From: Ottelia alismoides
Taxonomy: Eukaryota > Streptophyta > Magnoliopsida > Alismatales > Hydrocharitaceae
Direction of reading: 5' to 3'
Length of the DNA stretch: 64,000 nt
Assembly (NCBI GenBank): GCA_037367405.1
Contig: JAZKJV010002609.1
Coordinates: 496,001-560,000 of the forward strand
Part shown: one piece after another, positions 34,194-44,165 of the stretch
Layout: the number at the start of each line of letters is the position of its first letter
How positions within the stretch are numbered: the stretch's first letter is position 1
Position numbers and translations under genes: made by a program
The notes under the pieces: model-generated
Seen by the model: the letters and a program-made list of their open reading frames with translations, nothing else
What the model was told of the DNA's origin: nothing
Database searches by the model: none

Positions 34194-36079
34194 TTACTCA
34201 CTATCAAAACAATTCTTCTGAGTCTTTTCTTTAGCTTTCCTACTTTTTGGTGTTCTTTTCTTCACTGATTCCGCAAGCTTTCTTCTTGCAAATTCCGCAT
34301 ATTTTGAAGATTTTTCACCTTTTTGAGGTTTGCTTGTAGGTGTACCGGGTTCTGTAAACTCTTTCCTTTTATCAGCAAAAGAACACATAGGTTCCTGTGA
34401 AGAATTTTGTACAATATCCTCATTCAAACATTTGGAAGACTTATCTACCAGATCCTGACTATCCTGCTTTCCATATTTAACATCAGCATTTAATGAACAA
34501 GGAGGCAAGATATTCTGCTTCATGGACTCTTTTTGAGGTGTTGATTCTTTTGCTTTGTTTTTAGAGGATATTTCCATTTCCTTATCCTACTTCTCTTCAA
34601 GGGCTTCAAATGAATTAGCAGTGGGAATCGAAATTTCCTCGTCAGGAATATTAGTGACTTCATCACAGTCAATCTCCAATTCTTCCAGTTCTTCAGTGTG
34701 ATTTCTTGAAAATGTAAGTTTTTGGCTTTTTTCCAGCTGTTCTTCAATGATCGGATCCTTGAGGATTTTGGTCAAGTAAGGATGTAAACCTTTGGGCCTC
34801 GAAGAAGCCTTTTTATGCTAATCTTGCAGATTCAATCCCAAAGGTAAATGATATTGTTCCTTCTCATTAAATCTATTTGTAGCTGGACTAGATTGGACTA
34901 TCATTTTGCCTTTGTCTTTCAACATGTTGGAAGAAATCCCAACCTTCTCTGATCTGTCTTGCTTGTTTAAATCCTGACTTTGCTCTCCAAGTTCAGCTGA
35001 CTTCTCAATGACATTCTCCAATTCTTGCCTTTGAGTGTCTTCGGATCTTGTTCCCACAGGAATTGACGCTTCTTTCTGAGTCTTATCTTGAATAGAGCTA
35101 TACATTCGATGTTGATTAGTAAACTTATTTCTGGCTACCCATTTTTGTCTTGGCCTCTGGAAGGATTTCCCCCCAAAGTCTAATTTGGTTCCTCGATGAC
35201 CTCCACCAGCTTCTCCTGTTCTGTCTTGTTCTGTCTCATTGATCTCTTTTTTATGTAACATTCTTTCTGATCATGACCAACAAGACAACAATGATGGCAA
35301 TAATTTGGAAGGTTTTCATAAACAATATTTTGAATGAAGTACTTATCGCCACATCTAATAACTACGTGATCAAGTACCGGTTCACTGACATCAATTTCAA
35401 CATTGACTCTTATGTATCCCGACCTTGTGAAATTGGTAACATCTTTGTCAACTGATAAGAACCACCCAATTAGTTTAACCAAAGATCTGAGTGCTCATTC
35501 ATTCAGAAATTGTAAGCTCAGCATAGGGAACCCTACTCTTACTGGAACGTTTGGAGAGGAATCCCCAAGATAGAAGAAGGGTGATCATCTTATGAGAGAC
35601 ATCAGATTGTTTTTAAATCTCCAAGTATTATTGATGTACATTATCATGAAATCATTTCTACCTTCGAACTTAAGAATAATGTGCCTTGAATCTAAGGCAC
35701 CAATTTGCACGTTTTGTTCAAATTTCATTTCCTTCCAGATCACCTCATCGATTTCCAGCAACTTTGGTCTCAGTCTTTGAAAAATCCCCACCAGGTAAAG
35801 TTCAAATGGTTTACTCATTTCTACCATCTCCTCCTGGGAGAATTCAATCACCGTGTCCTCGCCTTCTAAATATGAATCTCTTATTTTGACAGGCAGACTC
35901 AGTTTTGGTGGAGCAATATTATCCTTCATGATTGCAGCATATGATTTGGGAGATGGTTTCATCTCATCAGAATTGAAACCTCCAGCTATAATCCCACCCT
36001 TCGTAATAATTTTCAGAGGTGAGAGTTCTGGAAAATTTTTATCATTTTTTTCCAATTTTGAGGAACTTGAATCAGCCAT
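34194..36079 (-). pseudogene. LINE-type ORF1 (DUF4283 + CCHC), LE5
   Basis: Start MADSSSSKLEKN (36079). DUF4283-like blocks include EMVEMSKPFELYLVGIF and VQIGALDSRHIILKF. The knuckle is CHHCCLVGHDQKEC near 35290. The linker is long and acidic, and the tail is basic (KYAEFARRKLAESVKKR). Two stops lie at about 35585 and 35483, one replacing the tryptophan of LIRWS. There is one frameshift near 35200 and further stops near 34815 and 34585. Confidence 0.8.
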
Positions 36080-36099
36080 TTGCGCCGAGCACAATCAGA

Positions 36100-36185
36100 C
36101 CACGTGTCGGAAAATTAGAGGGAAAGGCTCTTAACAAAAGACAACGTGTCACCAATAAACTGTGGGAGTTAGTTAATAACTGACC
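36100..36185 (-). promoter_or_regulatory. 5' region of LE5: ABRE and decayed palindrome
   Basis: CCACGTGTC at 36100-36108, then GGAGTTAGTTAATAACTGAC near 36166. The second ABRE copy seen in LE1 and LE2 is decayed. Confidence 0.4.
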
Positions 36186-36689
36186 CCACTTGGAATTCTT
36201 AAGCCACTTGCCCTCTTCAGATAGGGTCACAGTCTAGGTAAGCAACCACAAATAGTTCTTTCAAACAGAACTTGAAGAAAAAAGATCAAAAACCCTGCAG
36301 GTTCGAAAAGTGTAACCGAATTCCAAAGAGATCCGAAGAACACCAGCTAAATTATTGAACTCGGATTTTAGGCAATATATAGCAGCAAGTTCCAGTGTCC
36401 ATCTTGAATATAATCTAGTAAAAAGCGCAGGATGAATAAACCATATAATCTCAAAAACAGAGTTTCGAGATCCAGTCACCAAGATCAATCGAATCGGATC
36501 GAAATTATGTATCAAATCATGATCCAGTGATATGAATTGCAGGTAGTAGCATTAATTCATGCAAAACTCCATCAAAAAGCCTTCAAATTGTTAAAATTGA
36601 CCTGAGATTTCGAGTAGAAAGATTCGGTGGGGCGTCGCCTTTGGAATCACCAGAGCGACCTTCTCCTCGGGGCGCGTGCACGGAAAATC

Positions 36690-36733
36690 AGGTTTAGGGT
36701 TTAGGATTTAAGGTTAGGGTTTAGGGTTTAGGG
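36690..36733 (+). repeat. Telomere-like array T4
   Basis: About 44 bp of TTTAGGG with variants, between the LE5 5' end and the LE6 3' end. It is the shortest array. Confidence 0.85.
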
Positions 36734-36963
36734 TTTTTTTAACCTAGTTTTCGCAGCCCAGGTAGCTGCCTTTATTTCATCATTTTAAAAGGTACAAGAG
36801 GTGCCCTACGCGGGGACACAGAAAAAAAGAAAAACAAAAGCCACATACAGCTGAAAAGGATCAAAGAGTAACATAGTACATGACTATTCTAAAGGGAAAC
36901 CAAGAAGCCATCAGGGAGGTACAAGGCCAACAGCGCCTCGCATCAGCAAAGTTGCTCAGGGGC

Positions 36964-38198
36964 CTAAACTTTATTTTCATCATTTGAAATTTTGATTATT
37001 CCTTCAATCTTTTTCCAGATGTGGCGTCTTCTGCTGCTTTTTATAGGAGATCCAATGAAATCATGGTGAAGCTTGAGAGCTTTGGATTTTGGGGATTTTT
37101 CCTTGTCTTCTCTTAATTTCCTTTTGCTCTTGAGAATTGAACTCGTACCAGCCACTAAGGATTTAGTCTCAACAATTGCCTTTTTCAGAACATCAAATAA
37201 TCCGAAAGGGATCCAAAATAGCAGAGACTGGATATTTATACACCAAGTAATCACATAATTCCTTCGAATTATTTCCCCTTCCGCATCTAAGAAACAACAA
37301 TTAATCAAAATAGTTGAGTGGCCGAGTTCCTTCAAATTTTCATTCTTGCTTCATGGTTCCATTTCATCAGAGTGATTTCATCATTCAAGTCATAGAAGGC
37401 ATCCAAATTCCTAATTACTGGAAGATCACCTGTGAGAAAATGCATATCCACATAGCTTTTGAGGTCATCATCTTCCACATAGGTATTAATGGATGGGATG
37501 AAGGAGAGTTTCGATTCCTTTAAGAGTGCAGATTCAAGAATAGACCTTATATCAGAAAAATTGATGGATGGAAAAAACCTATAGTTGCTTTCAGTATCAA
37601 AATCAATTAGCACATCCCATATGCTCTGGTACATAAGCAGTGATGTCAGAAGATGTTCTTCCATATCTTCAACTTCCTGCCAGTCTATGAGGCCATCCAG
37701 ATGATCTTTCCCAGCTTTTAGCCAATTCTTCCAGTCCATCTCAATGAAATTCATGAAGTGGCTAATAAGTCTTCCCAACAGAGAATATAACAGCACTGAG
37801 AATATCGAGATATTGCAGTAGCACAAATGTCTTGACATCCATAATTCAAATCTGTATTCAAGCACTTCCATTGTTGCTCTGCTAACTGAGTTTAAGACAT
37901 CAATAAAATTCATCTGTGAAACATAGTTCATTTGATATCGAGAAGCATATTCCTTGAAGTATACAAGAAGATCCTTGTAGTTATCGTCCATTAGCTTGAG
38001 CTTTAGAGGCATTTCTTCGAATACTTGTTGTGCAATATTTTGAGCTGTGATTTCTGAAACCATGCTTGCTTTGTTGGAGTGGACGAGGAGCTCTAATAGA
38101 AAAAATCTTCTCTTGTATGATAGGAATAATCTTTGGTTTCGCCGAGAAAAGGAGTGATATACTTCTGAAGAAAAACAGAATGCTTTGGTGAGGAGCAT
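36964..38198 (-). pseudogene. ORF-X, best preserved copy (LE6, unknown protein)
   Basis: Not recognised. An open frame 38198-37332 (288 codons) includes MVSEITAQN at 38063, the start that matches LE2. One frameshift near 37334 leads into 37335-36964, giving about 366 residues from 38063. Blocks in order: AQQVFEEMPLKL, VYFKEYASRY, RFELWMSRH, NFIEMDW, NYRFFPSINFSDI, DDLKSYVDM, DLPVIRNLDAF, CFLDAEGEII and the Lys-rich tail KSKRKLREDKEKS. It looks mostly helical and soluble, with a basic C-terminus that could bind nucleic acid or act as a nuclear signal (inference). It sits where ORF2 sits in LE3, so it is the second product of the non-autonomous elements. Confidence 0.65.
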
Positions 38199-38258
38199 CG
38201 GGCTCCATCCGCAAGAATAAGAGGTCGTCCCGGGAAAGACCTGCCCGGATTTCCCTCG

Positions 38259-38267
38259 CTTTTATAG
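38259..38267 (-). promoter_or_regulatory. TATA-like box upstream of ORF-X (LE6)
   Basis: Minus strand CTATAAAAG, 60 bp before the open frame start at 38198 and identical in context to LE2. Confidence 0.5.
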
Positions 38268-38383
38268 AGCCTCCAACGGTTCGAGTTACAAGGCTAATGA
38301 CGGTATTATAGTATCATCTTTTGAAATTTAAAGTAAGAAGCGGATTAAAGAGAATTATTAGTAAGAAAGAATGATTCAGATGC

Positions 38384-38458
38384 TTATCTTTTGTGCACAC
38401 ACCCTCTACAAGAGAATGTGTGCACTTCCAAGCCTTCATGCCAAGGACGTTATCCAGA
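38384..38458 (-). ncRNA. Inter-ORF hairpin, copy 7 (LE6)
   Basis: Arms 38393-38407 and 38411-38425. Changes against the LE2 copy fall mostly as G-U or paired changes. Its outer flank is interrupted by the Ath-2 insertion. Confidence 0.7.
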
Positions 38459-38463
38459 CTATG

Positions 38464-39270
38464 TGATGAATCTGTGATTCATCACTCTAAAAGTTGAAAA
38501 TAGAAGCTTGTTCCCAAGTAAATAGATACATATTTCCCTTTATAATGCATAAATAGCATTCATACATGCATACATAAAACATGCATTTTAGCACTCCATT
38601 TGCATTAAATAAGAAGCCAACATCATTTGTAAAATATCCACTCATAAAAATAACCTCTCCCTTATAATATATACACCTTAGTTAATAATATAAGGAAGAA
38701 AGCCAAGATCTCCTTTGTAAATTAACCAATAAAGACCTAGAAGCCCTGATTCATAAAATACCCATAATTCCCTCATACAAACTCCAAAATAGGTCTACTC
38801 ACTTTTAAAATAATACATATTAAAAGACCTTTAAAATGAGACTAATTTCATCCAATTTGGAGCTCGTATGAAAAAGTTGGGTTTTTGGGCTTCCATGTAT
38901 ACTATATATGTATATATGTGTATACTTGTACTTTTGTATCATATTTGACCTCATCTCCATCTTTGGTCAACATGAAACTTGTAGATCTCATCGAGATCTA
39001 CAACTTTCATGTTTTGAGTTTTTCCAAATTCGGCCTCCTTCTCTCTCTACATTCATTTCTATTTTCAGCCACTCACAGCTGGCCACGTGGCGCCATCTGG
39101 TTGCGCCACGCGGCCCGCTCTCCTTGCCCTAGCTGCCCCTGGTCTCAGCCGTTGGATTTCCTTCTTGATCCAATGGCCAATTGCGCTCCACGTACGCCGT
39201 TCACGTCCACCGTCTGATCACCTCTAGGGCCTCATCTGATCCATCCATTGGCGCCTCTTCAACAACACGC
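38464..39270 (+). repeat. LTR 5' part of Ath-2
   Basis: Begins with the palindrome TGATGAATC-TGT-GATTCATCA, the same as the Ath-1 LTR reversed. It matches to about 39040, including the GAGATCTACAACTTTC block. The GC-rich part at 39060-39270 has CCACGTGGCGC and GCCGTTGGAT words like the Ath-3 LTR. Confidence 0.8.
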
Positions 39271-39283
39271 CACGTGACGCATT

Positions 39284-40525
39284 ATGCACCATGCCTACAA
39301 CCCGACGGAGAACGAGATACAGAATTGGTTGGTACCAGCGGTTCCCGCCGAAGCATTTGAGCTGAAGCCCCACTTCCTTAGTCTGCTTCCGAAGATCAAC
39401 AGAAATACCAATGAAGAGCTGTATACTTTCCTCCATGACTTTAAGCTGGTCTGCAACAATCTTAGCCATCCCAATGTTGGCCAAGATTACATTAGACTGA
39501 AGGCCACCCTATTTGCCTTAGGAGATAAGGCAGCACATTGGCTGAAAAACCTAGGGGTGATCTGTACAACCTGGATGCAGTTCAAGGACCTCTTTCTGAA
39601 AAAGTTCTACCCTCTCAGTAGAACTAACCAAATGAGAACGAAGATCGCCAGCTTCTCTCAAGGACCCAGTGAACCTTTCCATGATGCCTGGGATAGGTTC
39701 AATGACTTAGTACAGAAATGCCCCTGCCACGGCATTTCTAAAGCGATCTTAGTCCAGACCTTGTTCTGTGGTCTAACCCCAGAGATGCAGGGGTTAGTCA
39801 GTGCCGCATGTAGAGGAAGCTATCTTAACAAGAACGAGCACGCTGTATGGAAGATCCTGGAGCAGATGGCGGAAACCGGCAGGTCGCAGGCCACCAGGGC
39901 CTATACGTTGTCTCCCTCAATCCTATCCAACAAGACAACCTGAAGGACTGTAGCGGATCTAACCGAGGACCTCATCCCCAGCATGGGTATGATTGCTGAT
40001 AAGCTCACCATGGTCGAGCAGATCCACAAGAGGTTTACTGACCTTGAGTCTCTCTCACGTCTACCGAAGCAAGTGGAGGAACTTACTGAGAAGGTAGCTA
40101 AGATAAAGCTACCTGCCCCTTCTGCACCACCTGCGCCTGTGCATCAAGTTCTTCTTGTACAAGAACAGGCATCGGGGCCTCACAGTGGCTGGGTGGAGGA
40201 TCAGACTTACACCCAGCAGGACCAGCATGCACCCCCACAAGTGGAGACCGGATATGAGGAGCCTCCGCAGGTGTTCGAGATCAACGGGCTGTGGTACAGC
40301 CGCGACCCCGTCAGCAGACAGTCGGGATGGGGAATGGTCAGCCTCACCGACCTTCCCCAGCTTACCAAGGAACTAGCTCCGTCCCCACACCGCGCTTTCA
40401 GTCTAGGCCAGAACAAGTGTACCAACCTCAGCAGCACCAGCAGCAGTAGCGCACGTATCAGCAGGGCCCAGCACCGTCCTACCAGCAGTGGCAGTATCAG
40501 CATGGCCAGCAGGGCCAATACATAA
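39284..40525 (+). pseudogene. Gag remnant of Ath-2
   Basis: It lacks the N-terminal part. Core gag blocks match Ath-3: LHDFKLVCNNLSH / LQEFLMICSTVHD, ALGDKAAHWLKNLG / SLADRAATWLKHLG, KFYPLSRTN / KYYPLGRTN and SAACRGSYLNKNEH / NASCGGSYFAKDHD. One stop near 39941 and a stop at 40523 break it. The frame then shifts. The EINGLWYSR block near 40275 matches VNGIWYDR of Ath-3. Confidence 0.8.
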
Positions 40526-40802
40526 CCTCGTCCGCACATCAGCCAGCCCAGCCCATTGAATTGGAGTCCCTCACTTTGGTGATCCATACCCTGTCTGATA
40601 GGGTCCAACAAATGCAGAACGACTATCTGGATATGAGTACCGATATTAATCATGTCTCTCGTACCTAGGACCAACAGGTCCAATTCCAGCACAGGTTCAG
40701 GCCAATCCTAACAGCTTAAACCATGGCCAGAACCGACCTCGAGATCAGGTATATTATTCGGATAGTTACTTATCTGAACATGAGATCCTTTCGTATGATA
40801 AT

Positions 40803-42023
40803 GTGAATCATATGTCCCTCAGGAGCGGAAGGACCGTGACCATGCCTGATCGGGCACGGGCAACGAAGGAAGGAGCCGCCAAGTCTCTATCTAAGGAGAA
40901 CTTGGAGGAAGAAGAGGAGCATCACCACCACTATCACCGGCAGAAGAAGAGGACGTCCGAGTCCTCGAAGAAGCAGTCTCACGTCAGCATAGAGTCTGAC
41001 GAAATCGATGAGGAGCCCACACCTTCATCTGAGGAGGATCGTCCAGAAGTCGCAGAAGAAGCATCACTGGTTTCGCCTCAGCATTTTCATTTCAGTCAGA
41101 GTCAGAGTCAGAGTCTGTTTCAGAGTCAGAGTCCTGTACAGAACTCAGTTCATGATCTTAATGAAAATCTTTCAATTTCTGAACATGAGTTGGAGTCAAT
41201 AATCCCTTTCCCCCAAGCTCTCAAGGGTGGAAAGAAGAAAACCAAAAAAATCCAAAAAGATGACCCTGAAATGGCAGAGTTCTGCAACAAATACATCAAG
41301 GTCACAATCCCCTTTGACAAGTACGTGGAGATGACCCCTGCATTCCAAAAATACCTTAAGATGAGATGCACACCTACTAGGGTTAGCAGGAAGACCAAAA
41401 GCAGTGTTGAGAAACACGTTCTATCAGTAGCCACGACTTGTGCAATAAAGAACTTGTTTTCCACGAAACGAAGAGACATGGGTACACACTATGTGGTGAG
41501 TCATGTTGATGACATTGCGTTTGCACGCACTCTCCTGGACAACAGATCCTCAATTAATCTAATGCCTATAGCCCTCTATGAGCGGCTTAATCTCGGACCT
41601 CTTAGGAAATCTAGAGCCCTCCTGTAATTTGCTGATAAATCAACCAAGAGGTCCCAAGGAGAATTGAGGAATGTTGTGATCAAAGTCGATGGGCAAGAAT
41701 ACATGATGGACTTCACTGTCCTGGATATGGAAACCCCTCGTAATTGGAGAGACTCCCAGATCATCTTAGGTAGGCCCTTCCTCAGAACAGCAGGGGCCTT
41801 GTTTGATTATAAGATCAGGAAGATTCAGTTCCAAACTCCAGGCGGAGATGAGGAACTCGAGATGAAGCAGACACGATGGCAGAGATCGGATTCCGAATCC
41901 AGCACCGAGTACTCTTCAACCGAAGCAGACTGCGAGCATGTAGACTTAGTTGGGCCATGGAGACAGAACCCAACCGCGCCGCCCATCCTTTCCTCCTCCT
42001 TGGTCGCCCCTTGCGTGCCCTAG
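40803..42023 (+). pseudogene. Protease remnant of Ath-2
   Basis: Begins with the Athila-type SLRSGR block, then an acidic/His-rich linker and the protease domain (TLLDNRSSINLMP near 41535; IILGRPFLRTAGAL near 41760). The catalytic DSG of Ath-3 is DNR here. A stop at 41625 replaces the glutamine of the LQFAD block. There is no RT after it: coding similarity ends near 41900. Confidence 0.8.
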
Positions 42024-42059
42024 CCGCTCCCTTGCATCGTGTGCCCAATCTTGGGGGAG

Positions 42060-43252
42060 AAGTAAAGGGTATTGTTTTTATTTTATTTTTGAATATTGCA
42101 TTTGTGTCTTGCAAATTTCAGTAACTTTCAAAAGTGCCCTCGTGCACATTTTAGCTTGTTAGTTTCATTTCAGTATTGAACTTATAACCCCGAGTTCATG
42201 CATTGAGTTGGACGGTATTTTTGCATCATTTTTTATAAAAAATAGCATTTTGTAGAGAAAGTAATTCTTTACCTTCTGGCTATATTTTTGCATTTTTGTG
42301 AATATTAGATATTTTATTAAAAATCAGAGATTGAAAATCAGTGGTATTTTGCCCATTTAAGCTCTGAAATTCACACATAATCATTTCTTACTCCAAAAAT
42401 TGTGAAAACATTATGAATGATGTCTTTTAGTGTGCTTTAATTACTTTCCAAGTTTCGTCCAATTCAGAGTATTCTTGTGCATAAAATAATTTGTAGAGTG
42501 AATTCTTTTATTGATTTTTCATTAATTCCATGAATAATATTTTTGGGAAATTTCAAAGCTCCTAGATTCCTTATAAAAATATCTATTTGAGATAAATAGG
42601 ACTTTGGATAATTTGATTTCGTGGATTAAATAGAAATTAAATACTTACAGTCACTCTAATTCAGTAAACAAATTCATAAAAATCATAAAGTGTCAAAAAA
42701 TTCCAAAAATATTAGTGTAGCTTCATTTCATCATTTTTATCTTTCATACATTTTCCATAATTTTTGCATATCATTTGCACGAAAAATTGTATAAAAACCC
42801 AAAAAAAGTTTGCATTTTTCATTTGTGCATATTAAATCAAAAAATTCCAAAAAAATATTTTGCACTCATTATTATATTAGGTTTACATAAAAAAATATAA
42901 CTTGGTCAATTTGGATTAATTTCATATTAAAATTAAATTTGGCTAAGTTGTTGATTTTCTTGTTAACTTAATCCATCCGTATTTGTGCATTGTCATTTTT
43001 ATTGCACAAAAAATATCAAAAAAAACTCACTTGGAAAACCGCAATTTAATTCATCTAAATTGATCCCGAGTTGTTCCTTTACCTCCTTGAGTCGACCCTG
43101 AGGCTTGCCATGCTAAATAAACATAAAACCACGCGTACATTAATTCGTTGATTATTCGATTTGTGCGGTTATTTTTTATCGACGCGGATCTATCCGACTG
43201 CAACGCACACGTCTACTAGACCACATTAGAAAGGGTAAAATCCGCATCGTCA
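42060..43252 (+). repeat. LTR 3' part of Ath-2
   Basis: Matches 9100-7914 of the Ath-1 LTR reversed (for example AAAAGTGCCCT near 42130). It ends in CGTCA two bases before the primer site, as an LTR end should. A purine-rich word TTGGGGGAGAAG lies just before it (about 42049). Confidence 0.75.
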
Positions 43253-43254
43253 AA

Positions 43255-43271
43255 TGGCGTCGTTGCCGGGG
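43255..43271 (+). other. Primer-binding site copy (Ath-2), fused to LTR sequence
   Basis: TGGCGTCGTTGCCGGGG, one mismatch from the Ath-1 site. Instead of a leader it is followed at once by AAAATAGAAGCTTG, which is LTR-start sequence (38497 on). The shared GAAAA suggests a microhomology junction. Confidence 0.8.
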
Positions 43272-43736
43272 AAAATAGAAGCTTGTTCCCAAGTAAATAG
43301 ATGCATATTTCCCTTTATAATGCATAAATAACATTCATACATGCATACATAAAACATGCATTTTAGCACTCCATTTGCATTAAATAAGAAGCCAACATCA
43401 TTTGTAAAATATCCACTCATAAAAATAAACCTCTCCCTTATAATATATACACCTTAGTTAATAATATAAGGAAGAAAGCCAAGATCTCCTTTGTAAATTA
43501 ACCAATAAAGACCTAGAAGTCCTGATTCATAAAATACCCATAATTCCCTCATACAAATTCCAAAATAGGTCTACTCACTTTTAAAATAATACATATTAAA
43601 AGACCTTTAAAATGAGACTAATTTCATCCAATTTGGAGCTCGTATGAAAAAGTTGGGTTTTTGGGCTTCCATGTATACTATATATGTGTATATGTGTATA
43701 CTTGTATTTTTGTATCATATTTGACCTCATCTCCGT
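43272..43736 (+). repeat. Second copy of the Ath-2 LTR start
   Basis: About 465 bp nearly identical to 38497-38960. It stops at CTCCGTCTTT, where the telomere-like array begins. Confidence 0.85.
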
Positions 43737-44120
43737 CTTTAGGGATTGGGGTTTAGGATTTAGGGTTTAGGGTTTAGGGTTTAGGGTTTAGGATGTAGGG
43801 TTTAGGGTTTAGGGTTTTTTAGGGTTTTTAGGGTTTTTTAGGGTTTTGGGATTTAGGGTTTTTAGGTTTTAGGGTTTAGGGTTTAGGGTTAGGGTTTAGG
43901 GTTTTTAGGGTTTTTTGGGGTTTTTTAGGGTTTAGGGTTTAGGGTTTTTAGGGTTTAGGATTTAGGGTTTAGGGTTTAGGGGTTTTAGGATATTTTAGGG
44001 TTTTTTAGGGTTTTTAGGGTTTTTTAGGATTTTTTAGGGTTTTTAGTGTTTTTAGGGTTTTTTTAGGGTTTAGGGTTTAGGGTTTAGGGTTTTTAGGTTT
44101 TAGGGTTTAGGGTTTAGGAT
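43737..44120 (+). repeat. Telomere-like array T5
   Basis: About 385 bp of TTTAGGG and T-rich variants (TTTTTAGGG, TTTTTTAGGG). It starts inside a truncated LTR on the left and ends at the LE7 3' end on the right. Confidence 0.9.
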
Positions 44121-44165
44121 ATGTTTTTTTGCAAAGCTCGGTAATTTTGGGGCCCGAGTAACCCA
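44121..44165 (-). other. 3' terminal pseudoknot and A tract (LE7)
   Basis: Minus strand: GGG-TTACTCGG-GCCC...CCGAG then CTTTGC and seven As. Stem 2 is CTCGG/CCGAG where LE5 has CCTGG/CCAGG, and stem 1 is GGG/CCC where LE5 has GCAGC/GCTGC. The bases change but the pairing is kept. Confidence 0.55.

Larger units (their letters stand above)
32666..36689 (-). mobile_element. LE5: non-autonomous LINE-type element (ORF1 + ORF-X)
   Basis: Minus strand: 5' end near 36689 (GAGGAGAAGGTCGCTCTGG), leader with ABRE, ORF1 (36079-34194), hairpin, TATA-like box, ORF-X (33779-32852), 3' region, pseudoknot, A tract, array T3. Length is 4.0 kb. The gene order is the same as in LE2 and LE4. Confidence 0.85.
36734..38463 (-). 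mobile_element. LE6: 3' half of a LINE-type element cut by Ath-2
   Basis: Minus strand: hairpin (38458-38384), TATA-like box, ORF-X, 3' region, pseudoknot (36742-36770) and A tract joined to array T4. Ath-2 starts at 38464 right after the conserved TCTGGATAA flank of the hairpin. ORF1 and the 5' end are not found on the far side of Ath-2, so they are deleted. LE6 is very similar to LE2. Confidence 0.8.
38464..43736 (+). mobile_element. Ath-2: rearranged Athila-like element, gag-PR between LTR halves
   Basis: Order on the plus strand: LTR start (38464-39270), gag and protease remnants (39284-42023), LTR end (42060-43252), primer site (43255-43271), then a second copy of the LTR start lacking its first 30 or so bases (43272-43736). 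There is no primer site or leader before gag and no RT or integrase. The two LTR-start copies differ at about eight places in 460 bp. The left end is a clean LTR terminus in LE6, while the right end stops in array T5. Deletions or template switching during reverse transcription could both explain it. Confidence 0.7.
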
